Shown: positions 53,056 to 63,094 of the stretch, in pieces
Layout of the letters: the number at the start of each line of letters is the position of its first letter
Numbering within the stretch: the stretch's first letter is position 1
Assembly: GCA_003550305.1 (NCBI GenBank)
Contig: QKYT01000125.1
Coordinates: 82,283 to 146,282 of the forward strand
Direction of reading: 5' to 3'
DNA length: 64,000 nucleotides
Source of the DNA: Glomus cerebriforme
Lineage: Eukaryota; Glomeromycota; Glomeromycetes; Glomerales; Glomeraceae
Translations under genes and position numbers: made by a program
The notes under the pieces: generated by a model
What the model saw: the letters and a program-made list of their open reading frames with translations, nothing else
What the model was told of the DNA's origin: nothing
The model's database searches: none

Positions 53056-53835
53056 ATGGAATCGTTACATCAATCAACAATAACTCATTATGTTCCAGCA
53101 ACAAAATCATCAACCTCTACAAAGAAACGAAATACACGTTCTGTAACATTATTATCTCCAACACTTGTAAATACGATTAATAAAAAAACTCAAAAAAAAT
53201 TCATATTAGAATTTTCAATTCATTTGGCTTCTAGTAGATTTGCTAGAGAACTTAAGAACGTTTTTCCTCAAGTTGAACATATTGAAAAATGTCTTGTCGT
53301 ACCTACTTTTTTAAAATGTGTACATGATTTAGTTGGTATTGGTCCTATAATTGATAATGAAAAAGACGAAAAGCTTGAAGATGTAAGTAGCATTTTTTTT
53401 AAAAAAAAATAAATAAATAAATAAAAGAAAATAAAAAGTTGATTTTAAATATCTTTTAATAGTTTGTTGGATGGGGAAAAGAGATTTGTCAAAAATTGAA
53501 AGATCGTGGATATTGGGCTGATTTAACTGATCCTTGTTCTGGGTATCCGGTAAATATATAAATATAAATAATATAAATATATATACATTTCAAATCTTTA
53601 TATTTAACTCGATATTTTTTTTTTCTTAAAGTTTTTCTCTGAACGTGGACCATCAACTTATCCGGATGTTCAAGGGGCCATAGAATTATTAAAATATGAT
53701 ATTCATAATGCAGGATGTTGTCATATATTACTGCATCCGAAATGGGGAAGTAAAGTTTATCCTGGAACTTTATTCACCACTGCTAGCGATTTAGAACTTA
53801 AACAGGTTATTTCTGAGAGTATAGTTACAGAATAG
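53056..53835 (+). CDS. MMADHC/CblD-like cobalamin trafficking protein
   Basis: In animals MMADHC receives cobalamin from MMACHC and directs it to cytosolic methionine synthase and mitochondrial methylmalonyl-CoA mutase. Three exons: 53056-53382, 53463-53549, 53632-53835. The sequence has KKFILEFSIHLASSRFAREL, LTDPCSGYPFFSERGPSTYP, AIELLKYDIHNAGCCHILLH and KWGSKVYPGTLFTTASDLEL, matching the order of the MMADHC C-terminal domain (DPCSG.PFF..., GCC.V..H, W....GT.FTNA). Length ~205 aa is shorter than the human protein. The N-terminus MESLHQSTITHYVPATKSS is not a clear presequence. Confidence 0.85.
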
Positions 53836-54224
53836 AAAAAATTTAGTATGTGGCGCAGTAAAATAGACCTGTTCAAAAATCGATAGAAAAATTTTATAGG
53901 TATAAATAGATAGTATTTTAATTATTAAAAAAAAAAAAAAACATTGTAACAAAAAGAATGTTATAAAAATAATATATATTATATCTTTTTTTATTACAAT
54001 AACTAATTATACTATCGCAATTCTCTTATTTTCAGACTGGCAATCTAAAAGATATTGCCACATAAACAAATTTCATTATTTGAAACTTATCTAAGATGAG
54101 CACTGGATAATAAAAAAAAAAAATAATGAAAGGTTTTCTATTTTAAAATAAATGTCTAAAGATATCCAAAATACGATATATACCATATAAGAATGCGAAA
54201 TACATATATATATAATAATATTGC
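53836..54224. other. Convergent 3' intergenic region
   Basis: About 390 bp between convergent stop codons, with A-runs near 53925-53941 and 54112-54122. No feature otherwise. Confidence 0.5.
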
Positions 54225-55720
54225 TTAAAAAACAACATAAATATCTCCATTATCAGTGTTAATTTTTAGATTACCGGTTCCATTACCCGCCGTACCAATT
54301 ATTTGATTTCCAATCCTATTAGTTGGAGTGTTGTTGTCTATTCGAATTCTACCATCATTTGATTGAATATTATAATTTCCTGAGAATGAACTTCCATCCT
54401 GTTATTAAAATAATTAAATTAAAAAATTGATATTATTTTTTAAAATATAAAAAAAAAACCTCATTTTTAAATTTTTACTTACAAACTTTAAGATAACATC
54501 TCCATTATTTGTGTTAATTGTGGCTTTTGAAACAAAAGGATTTTGGATATTTCCCAAAGTTAATTCTAAACCACCGTTGTCAGTTGAAACGTCAAATTCA
54601 TTTGAAATAGATGTTATTGATCCAGTAATATCTCCATTGTCAGTTTTAATACTCATGCTTTGTGCAATAACATTATTCAATTGCATATCTCCATTATCTG
54701 TAATTAAAGTGATGTTTTGCTGATATGGGAAAGTATTTTGTTCCATTGTAAGGTCCAGATTCTTGACTTTAATCGTAATTGGGAAAGTGGGTGTATTAGG
54801 ATCAAGAGTTTGTGGTAAGAATACATCAATTAGTAATTTCATACAACGTGGTGGAATGTTGAATAACCTAAATCCTGGTTGGGAAATTTTCAATTCAAAA
54901 ATGTCGTTTTGAGAAGATGTATCAATTTTAGGAGTTGTTCCGCTACTTCCCGAATATACATTAATATTAACAGTATTAGCAGCTTGAGTTTGTGGACTTT
55001 GTTGGAAAATTCTAACTTCTCCATCCTAAAAAAAATTATATATATATTTCATTTTATTTAACATAAATTATAAATCTATTAATTAAATATATACATACTC
55101 TAATCCGAGCTTCATCCACATTAATTTGGAAAATTGAGTTGACGCTAGAATCAAAAGAATATCCAGAAGGATTTCCTCCTAAAGTTATTTTGTTACATGC
55201 ACTATTATTTACTACCGAAATCGTCTAAGAAAAAAAATTAGAAAATAAGTTAAATTACTGTACATGCGCAGTATACGCGGTAAAAAAATAAAGATATTTA
55301 CTCCAAATATGAAGATAATCAAAAAGATTATCCAACAACAACAGCAAGTTTTATTTCTTCTTGGACCTGGACCACTGCAGCACCCTTGACGTTCTAATAA
55401 TAATGGTTTATATTAACTATTTAATAATTTTACTTTATAAAACGTTTAATTAAATTTTTATAAGATAATTTCATACCTCTTTTTACATTATTAGAATTCG
55501 TAGAATTCGCAGGAACTATATATGGAGATTGATTATAATTTTCGCTTGCTGGAGGTGGAAATGATGGAGGAGGAGGATACGTTGGTGGTGGTTTTGATAT
55601 CTCATCATAAGCTGGTGGTGGCGCAATAGTCGCTGAGCCTTCTTCTAGAATTTTTGAAATATCATTCTTTGAATCTTGGTTATCATTATCATTCTTATTA
55701 TTTTCTTGATTATTCGACAT
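54225..55720 (-). CDS. Single-pass membrane protein with DUF4097-like beta repeats
   Basis: The N-terminus MSNNQENNKND is Asn/Asp/Lys-rich, then Pro-rich with PPPAYDEISKPPPTYPPPPS (PPxY-type motifs). Next is a cysteine cluster GCCSGPGPRRNKTCCCCW running into a hydrophobic helix (WIIFLIIFIFG). The large following domain shows repeated TDNGD turns: ITLITDNGDMQLNNVI, MSIKTDNGDITGSITS, FDVSTDNGGLELTLG, TINTNNGDVILKF and LKINTDNGDIYVVF, typical of a right-handed beta-helix as in DUF4097 or adhesin-like proteins. Topology suggests a cytosolic proline-rich N-terminus and an extracellular beta domain. Several introns. Function unknown; cell-surface role inferred. The ATG at 55720 is preferred over an upstream one at 55750. 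Confidence 0.75.
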
Positions 55721-56307
55721 TTTTTTTTTATAATAAATTTTTAATTTCAATTTTTTATTAAAAAAAAATGTAAAATTTTTTAATTTTAGGGGGGTTGGTC
55801 ACCTTTATATATTTTTCATATCAAAAATTTCCAAAATTGGCATAAAATCTTACATAGTGATTCATAACGTGATTTCACTAGTTAACAATCAGGTTATCAA
55901 AAGGCTATCAAGTATTCTCGACTTTCTATTTTACTCAAATATAATTATCCATTTGGTAAAAATCTTATTTATAAATTTATCAACTCCGAAATTTCTCCTT
56001 TTTTTTTGTTTTGATTTACTTTATATAGTTATTGTTTATATTACATCGCATTATTGTACTTACCGGACTAAATGTTTAAACACAACCGAATAGTTGCCAA
56101 GAGATTACTGCGATCAATAAAATACCTTTATATGTTTTGAATGCAAAACTATAAATATATTTTTATATTTTAACACGTGAATATTTTTATTATTAGTAGT
56201 GTTTCATTTATACAATATGAAAAATAGAAATACATAATTTGAATAATTTTATCATTATACAATAAAAAAAAGGCTTATTTTAAAAAGGTTAAAGAGAAAA
56301 AAAAACG
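55721..56307. other. Intergenic region
   Basis: About 590 bp, AT-rich. It contains CACGTG at 56174-56179. An open stretch at 55857-56093 shows no protein features. Confidence 0.4.
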
Positions 56308-58272
56308 CTATAAGGTTACTGTAACTTGTGACGTAATTGTGGGTGTTTCCATAACCTTAAAACTTTTTATCTTTTCATTCCCACCTTCGACTTCTACATC
56401 TGTGCTACTATCACTATCCTCTTCTTCATATGGTTTTTCACTATCACTATTCGTCATTTCATTTGTTGTTTCTTCCTTATCAATTTTTTCAGATTTTATT
56501 ATTTCCTTTTTAATTTCTTCTTTCTTTATTATTATTTCCTCTTTCTTTTCTTCCTTATTAGCTTCTATTTTAATTTCATCTTTAACTTCCTCTTTCTTCT
56601 CCTTATTCTCATCTTTGGCTTCTTCCTTCTTATTTTCGCCTTTAACTTCTTCTTTCTTTTCCTTATTTTCATCTTTAGCTTCCTCTTTCTTTTCCGATTT
56701 TGCGGCTTCTTCTTCAATGCGCCGAGATTCATCAATACGACGAGCTTCTTCTTCCATTTGTTTTGCAATTTCTTCAGGTTTCATGTTTTTGTATTTTGAA
56801 ACTAATTCATAAACCTTTTCTGGAATAACGTCAATTTCATTGCGATATAAAACCATGGTCATCATAACTTCACAAGGAGGTAATAATTTTTCGGGAATTT
56901 TTTCAAGAATATCTTTAGGGAATTCGGCTTCAGGATTTTCAGCAATACTTTTATACATTTTTCTAATTTGATAATGAGTGCAATAAGCAAGGTCAAGGTG
57001 TACATCCATACGACCAGGACGAATGCATGCAGGATCAAGATGTTCAACGTGATTTGTTGTCATGATAATGATAATCCCTTCATTTAAAATATTACCATCC
57101 AAACATCCTAAGAAAGTTGATAAACTAAATTTTGAAAAGGATGGACCCGTAGATGGGCCAACTTCGTCTTTTTTATCGGTAGATTCTATGGCAGTTACGA
57201 ATAGTGATTCTTTTCTTGTTCGTTTATGAAGAATTTTTGATTGTGTATCAACATCTTCAAGTACAATAATTTGATTGGCAGGAACTGAACTAAATGCAGC
57301 ACTTAATTCATTATCATCCATAATAGTCTTGAGATTTAAATAATAAATATCACGAGATAATTGTGAAGAAATGGCATTTATCAAACTAGTTTTTCCTGTT
57401 CCTGGCTTTCCGTATAATAAAATACCACGTCGATAAGGCATCCCGATTCTTCCATAAAATTCTTTATCATTTATAAATGTTTCTAATTCTTTTTTTAATA
57501 ACTTTTCATATGATTCGTCCAATGCAACAGTATCTAAACCTCTAATTGATGATAATGATTGCACGTGATACCAATAGGAACCATTTCGTTCATATCTTGA
57601 ACGAACTTTCATTTTTTTCTGAGTTTCTAAGTAAGACCGTGTAACTTCACTTAAAAATTCGTTCATAGCTTCGACATTTGTATCCGATTCTTTGATAATT
57701 GTTAAGAAAATTGAAGGTTTTGGTTTGTTTCTAGAACTACTACTATTTTTATCATCTTTATTTTCTTGTTCAGGCATATTAAATGAAACTTGGAATTTTT
57801 TTTCTTTATATTCAATGGTAATTTGTTGATCCTTCTCTGGAAGGATATTAAAACTTGGAGGTGAGCATTCATCATCATCATCATCATGTATTGAATTGGC
57901 ATGTTGCACAACAAATGAACCTTCTCCTAAATTTTTTGTTTGTTGTGAAATTAACCAAGATAGCGCTTCATAAAATACACTTGTATATAAATCACCATAC
58001 GTTCCTTCAGTATAATATTCAACCTGAACTGTGACACTACCCTTCTTTTTCCATGGATTTCCTAATGCGAAAGTACTCAAAAATGTATATAATGCAAGAG
58101 CACAAGTGGAAAGTCCCGATGCTATGACACTTGTTAAAAACATATCAACTGCCATTATTCCAGTCATATGTGCCCCAAATTTTGCTGGAAGCCATGCTAA
58201 GAGAATTGTATTCACTTGCGATTGAGTGAATAAATCAACAAGAGGTTGAAAAATTTCAGAATATTCAGACAT
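56308..58272 (-). CDS. BCS1-like AAA ATPase with long charged C-terminal tail
   Basis: Membrane-anchored AAA ATPase of the Bcs1 family. Single uninterrupted 654-codon frame. A hydrophobic segment lies at about residues 40-66 (VDMFLTSVIASGLSTCALAL). The BCS1 N domain contains VRSRYERNGSYWYHVQSLSS. Walker A is GKPGTGKT (288-295), Walker B IIVLEDVD (335-342), sensor region MTTNHVEHLDPACIRPGRMD. After about residue 500 comes a Lys/Glu tail with repeats of KEEAKDENKEKKEEVK, then a Ser/Asp-rich end. True mitochondrial Bcs1 lacks this tail, so this is a BCS1-like paralogue. Substrate and membrane are unknown. It is intronless, unlike its neighbours. Confidence 0.9.
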   Translation of the reverse strand: MSEYSEIFQPLVDLFTQSQVNTILLAWLPAKFGAHMTGIMAVDMFLTSVIASGLSTCALALYTFLSTFALGNPWKKKGSVTVQVEYYTEGTYGDLYTSVFYEALSWLISQQTKNLGEGSFVVQHANSIHDDDDDECSPPSFNILPEKDQQITIEYKEKKFQVSFNMPEQENKDDKNSSSSRNKPKPSIFLTIIKESDTNVEAMNEFLSEVTRSYLETQKKMKVRSRYERNGSYWYHVQSLSSIRGLDTVALDESYEKLLKKELETFINDKEFYGRIGMPYRRGILLYGKPGTGKTSLINAISSQLSRDIYYLNLKTIMDDNELSAAFSSVPANQIIVLEDVDTQSKILHKRTRKESLFVTAIESTDKKDEVGPSTGPSFSKFSLSTFLGCLDGNILNEGIIIIMTTNHVEHLDPACIRPGRMDVHLDLAYCTHYQIRKMYKSIAENPEAEFPKDILEKIPEKLLPPCEVMMTMVLYRNEIDVIPEKVYELVSKYKNMKPEEIAKQMEEEARRIDESRRIEEEAAKSEKKEEAKDENKEKKEEVKGENKKEEAKDENKEKKEEVKDEIKIEANKEEKKEEIIIKKEEIKKEIIKSEKIDKEETTNEMTNSDSEKPYEEEDSDSSTDVEVEGGNEKIKSFKVMETPTITSQVTVTL

Positions 58273-58877
58273 AATTTCTAATAAATGTATGTATACGTGT
58301 TTATATAATTCAATAAATATTACAAGGTTTTAAAGAAAATAATTAATAAATTCAAATAAGTCCAATTAATGAGATGATTTATTCCGATTTATTTTGAGAA
58401 AAAAAAGAAAAAAAAAAGACGAACGACCTCTGTTTAAATATATTAATTCCCGCAGCCGCGGTAATTATATTTGTGTTCATTAATCGGAGATAATATTTCC
58501 GATTACTGCGTGGAATTAATTTTTGACTGTAAATGACGAATTTGGAAAAGCGATCTATCTTTATTGTTTACTTATGACTTAAAGATGACTACATTGATGC
58601 ATTCATTTCCGTATTGGGTGATAAGATTTTTTTTACAAAACAAATTCGAAACAAAATGCAGCAGCTGCATGATATTCAAGCCACAATTATTCTTTTGAAT
58701 TCTTCCACACAAACACCACAATTTAACACAGACGCCACGAAATAAGTAGAAAGTTCCGCCACTTTCTTCCGTATTTTCCGTATTACAAAAAAAGAGATGG
58801 GATTTCCGTTTAGAGTTTTGGTCTTAGCCAAAAAAAAAAAAAAAAAATCCTTTGACCGCAGCCAAATGTAACACGAC
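58273..58877. other. Upstream region of the BCS1-like gene
   Basis: About 600 bp with no gene seen. It has A-runs at about 58400-58420 and 58830-58847, and local GC-rich CCCGCAGCCGCGGTAA near 58450. Confidence 0.45.
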
Positions 58878-59012
58878 TACCCCTGCGTACCCATCAAAAA
58901 ATGTCACGAAATGGCCAGAATTAAAGATCAGCAACATGCATAATCATCCATATGGCTGTGCGCCACATTTAATGCAGGCCAACGTGACATTTTTTGATGG
59001 GTACGCAGGGTA
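58878..59012. mobile_element. TA-flanked MITE with ~30-bp terminal inverted repeats
   Basis: TACCCCTGCGTACCCATCAA...(58878-58908) is the inverse of the right end (58983-59012), differing by one inserted C; the shared arm runs through AAAAAATGTCACG. Internal sequence is ~75 bp. The ends are flanked by TA on both sides, as expected for Tc1/mariner-type insertion. No coding sequence, so non-autonomous. A 12-bp direct repeat AATGTAACACGA lies just outside on both sides (58865-58876 and 59017-59028). Confidence 0.75.
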
Positions 59013-59246
59013 ACTCAATGTAACACGAGTTTTGCATCGATTTTTGCTTATCACGTTTTCTTTAAAGATAAAATGTACGGATGTACAGATTTAATTACTA
59101 AAAAAATATTAAAGCTATTTTACATAGTTTACGGTAATTGTTTTACGAATACGAATGATCCACGGGAAAATATTCCCAATCTGTACATATAGTTACACTC
59201 AAGACTCAAGGTCTATCCATTTCATTTTTTCTTATTTTTTAAAAAA

Positions 59247-60893
59247 ATGGCATCTAATTCTTCGTTTCCTGTTATAATAGATACTGATCCTGGTAAACGA
59301 TATAACATTTTTTATGTTTTATATTATTATTTAAACTAATACAGTAAATATAATTTGATTTTATATGTAAGGTATTGATGATGCACTTGCATTATATTTG
59401 GCTCTAAGTTCACCTCAATTAGATATTAAGGGAATCACACTTGTATTTGGTATGCTTTTAAATAAAAAAATTATTAATCCAATTTTTTTTCAAAGTTTAG
59501 TCAACTTTTTATATCTGTTAACCATAATTTAAAAGGAAATACGAGTATTAATCATGTAACAAGAAATCTTGTAACATTATTTGATGTTATTGATAAAGAA
59601 ATTGAATATTTAAAAACTGCGTCACCACCTAGTCAAATTGATCCGAATGAATGGGAAAAAGAAAGAAAAATCCTATTGAATAGATTCGAATGGTCAAAAC
59701 CTATTGTTGCAATAGGTTTGTTTTGTTATGATAATTTGATTTTTTTTTTTTTTTTTGCATCTCAACTATTTGATCATTTTTTTTTGTAAATTTTAATTGA
59801 AAATTAAAAAAAAAAAGGAGTGGATAAACCTATTAAAGCTTTGGAATGTCTTGGAATTGATTTTCATGGATTAGATGGATTTGGACAAATTCATACAACG
59901 GTAAATGAACAAAATGAACAATTTAACGAGAGAAAAATAAATCTAACTGTCATTTTTATTTCTTTTTAAAAGCATCCGCATTATGCACCAGAGAATTGGG
60001 AAGGTTTAAAATCAAATAGATACACTAAGTCATCTCGAAATGCGATAGATGAAATTTTATATCAATTAGAAAATTCTCCACCATTTACAATTACAATTAT
60101 TGGATTGGGTCCTTTAACAAATCTCGCTTTAGCTTATGAAAAAGATAAACATACGTTTTCTCGTGTCAAACAAATTATTTGTTTAGGAGGTGCTATCGCT
60201 TGTGGTAATGTTACTCCTTGTGCGGAATTTAATTTTTTCGCGGATCCTGATGCGGCAAGTATTTTGGTAGAATCTACTAAAGGTTTTTCTTTATCGGAAA
60301 ATGTTCAAAATAAAATTGAGAGATTAAATCGTAAAGAAGTTTTACCATTACATTTTACTGTGTTACCCATAGATGGTAATTAATTATTCATTGGACCTTT
60401 TTTTTTTAATATATATAATTATATTTACTTTTTTTTTTTNTTTTTTTTTTTAGTATCATCTAAAGTTTTTTTATCAAGTACAGTTTTTACGAAATATATT
60501 ACATCTTTAAATACACCTCTCAGCGTTTTTGTTTCTATATTTATCGATTATGCGTTTAAAAAAACTCATGAATATTTGGGAGCTCATGGTCTTGAATTGC
60601 ACGATCCACTTGCGATAGCACTCGCGATTGATGTGTTATCAAATAATTCTCAAATGTATACTTCAAAATTTGTTGATATGAAAGTTGAATATCAAGGAAT
60701 TTATACAAGGGGTATGACAATAGTTGATAAAAGACAAGAGTTTTCAAATGATGTAGATGATGAATTATCACAAAAAGCTCATGAGATATGGAGTACAGTT
60801 AATGCTAATAATGTTGAACTTATAAATTCTTATAATTATGAGTCTTTTATTAGCAATTTTTTTAAAATCACTTTTAATGTTAAATATCCTTAG
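59247..60893 (+). CDS. Inosine-uridine preferring nucleoside hydrolase
   Basis: Hydrolyses the N-glycosidic bond of nucleosides in purine and pyrimidine salvage. Multi-exon. It begins MASNSSFPVIIDTDPG, joined to IDDALALYLALSS, the Ca-binding DTDPGxDDA signature. Further motifs are DIKGITLVFGN, GIDFHGLDGFGQIH, ITIIGLGPLTNLALAYEK, ICLGGAIACGNVTPCAEFNF, FADPDAASILV and ELHDPLAIALAIDVL (catalytic His and Asp). An insert (about 59600-59700, with SPPSQIDPNEWEKERK) is larger than in the simplest family members. Stop codon at 60891-60893. Confidence 0.93.
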
Positions 60894-61266
60894 TCTTTAA
60901 AATTGACTAATAAGTTTATAGTTTAGTTATTAAGTATTATACGTGCCGAGAATTTCATTTCTTTTCAATAGTTAATGTACATAAATTTTATGTTTTTGTC
61001 AAACGTTACGAATTTTTACAAATTATACAATATGATTTTTTTTAAAAAAAACTTTTTAATTACAAATTATTCTTTCTATATCACGTGATTTTGATCGCGA
61101 GCTATATCGATTTAGTTGATAACGCCAGTACGCCACACAACTACACTTATTGTTGTTTGTATTACTATGCGCCAAGAATTTCATTATGAACTGGAGGCGC
61201 AGCGGCTGACAAAATTGAAAATTCGTATAATTAAAAACGTAGATTCTTTTTTTACAGATAAAAAAA
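60894..61266. promoter_or_regulatory. Upstream region of the TKL kinase
   Basis: 373 bp containing TATCACGTGATTTTGATCGCG with CACGTG at 61082-61087, about 180 bp before the start codon. No gene seen. Confidence 0.45.
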
Positions 61267-63094
61267 ATGGATACCGACATTGACTCTAGTAATTATAACG
61301 TTCAAAATTTATGGAAAAAAATCAATAAAAATTATCAGGTAATATAATTATTGTTATGGACAATATAATTTTCTTTTTGATTTTAATTAATATTATTTAT
61401 TATATTCAAAAAAGATTCACGTTACAAAGTCAACTACTAAATCAGAAGAAATTAATGAAAAAGTGGTTTACATAGATGATTTAGAAAAAAGAAAGGAAGC
61501 ATATGGAATATGTGGAGAATGTAATGAACCTGGTACAGGATGGTATTGGTGTCAACCTTGTAATGCTAAAAGATTTAAGGAAAACTTTAAAAATTGGACT
61601 AGTGGAAATAAAGATATTGATGAATTAATACAACATTCACAACTTAATGCTTTATGTAATAAAAAATGTCTTGAATGGGTACCCTTTGAGAATTTTGAAA
61701 ATGTTACTTATATAACCAAAGGCGGTTTTGGTAAAATTTATTCAGCTGACTGGCCCGAAGGACATATTCATTCTTGGGATATTATAAATCAAAAATGGAA
61801 AAAGAATAAAACTAAAGTTGCATTAAAAAGTTTAGATGATTCATCTAACATAAGTACAGATTTTTTAAATGAGGTAATCAAAAAATTTATTTCCTTTTCT
61901 ATTTATATTATATTTTTAATCTCTATTTATTAAACCAACTTTTCTTTATTAGATTAAATCTCATATTACACGTAATTTTATATTGATTGTGCCATGTTTT
62001 GGTATAACTCAAGATCCATATACTAAAGATTATATGATGGTTTTGCAATATTGTGAAGACGGAAATTTAAGAAACTGTTCAAGTAAATATACAAAAAATA
62101 AAATTGGTAATTTAGAAAGAATTGCAAATGGACTTCTAAATATTCATAATGCTGAAAAAGTTCATAAAGATTTTCATTCTGGTAATATATTGTGTCATAA
62201 TAATATAGTATTGATTAGTGATTTAGGAATGTGTCAACCAGTAAATCAATCAGCTGAAAAAGGAGTTTATGGAGTAATACCTTATATGGCTCCAGAAGTA
62301 TTACGTGGATGTCAATATACAAAAGCAGCAGATATTTACTCATTTGGAATAATAATAAATGAATATATGTCAGAAGAAATTCCTTATAGTGATATTCCTC
62401 ATGATTATACTTTAGCTGTTAAAATATGTAAAGGATTTAGACCAAAAATTGCTGAGGATACGCCAAAATTAGTTGCAGATTTGATCATTAAATGTTGGGA
62501 TGCTAAAGCAGAAAATAGACCAACTTCTAAAGAAATATATCAATTAATAAAAAAATGGAAGGATGAAATGCAAGATAAAAATAGTGAAATATATTCTCAA
62601 ATAAAAGAGTATGAAAAAAACAAAAGGAAAAAATCATTGGATATATTAAATAATAATATATCTAAAAATCTTCAAACACATCCACAAGCAATTTATACTA
62701 GCAGACTTCTAAATTTTTCTAATCTTTCAGAAGTAGCAAATTCAGGTAATTTTTATTTTATTTTACTTTTTTTTTAAAAAAAAAAATTTAATATAAAATC
62801 AATTAATTATTTTATTATTATTATTATTATTTATATAGACATTCCATCAATATCATCAAATCCAAGTAAGTATATATTATTAACAATTATTAATAATTAT
62901 TATAATTATAAACTAAATATATTTATTATTTTTAATTTATAGTTTCTGAATGTTTTGATTGTGAATTAGATCAATTAGGTAAGATATTTTTAAAGACTTT
63001 TAAATTTTTAATTTATAATTTTTAAAATATAAAATTAACTTATTTTTAAAAATTTTTAATAGATTTAAATGATTTAAATCAAGATGATAATTAG
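61267..63094 (+). CDS. TKL-type protein kinase with Cys-motif N-terminus (Rhizophagus-expanded family)
   Basis: Exons: 61267-61338, 61415-61873, 61953-62745, 62839-62865, 62943-62978, 63063-63094. The N-terminal block YGICGECNEPGTGWYWCQPC is a CxxC...CxxC likely metal-binding motif, followed by NAKRFKENFKNWTSGNKDID. Kinase domain: glycine loop ITKGGFGKIYSADW, VALKSLDDS (Lys), catalytic loop VHKDFHSGNIL (HKD in place of HRD), ISDLGMCQP (DLG in place of DFG), YMAPEVLRG, DIYSFGIIINEYMSEEIPY and CWDAKAENRPTSKEI. The C-terminus (CFDCELDQL, DLNDLNQDDN) resembles the short tails of this family. Very small last exons are joined in consistent phase. Likely active kinase; substrate unknown. Confidence 0.9.

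Noticed and set aside
56339..56812. Plus-strand Ser/Phe-rich frame
   Set aside because: Antisense shadow of the Lys/Glu tail of the BCS1-like gene.
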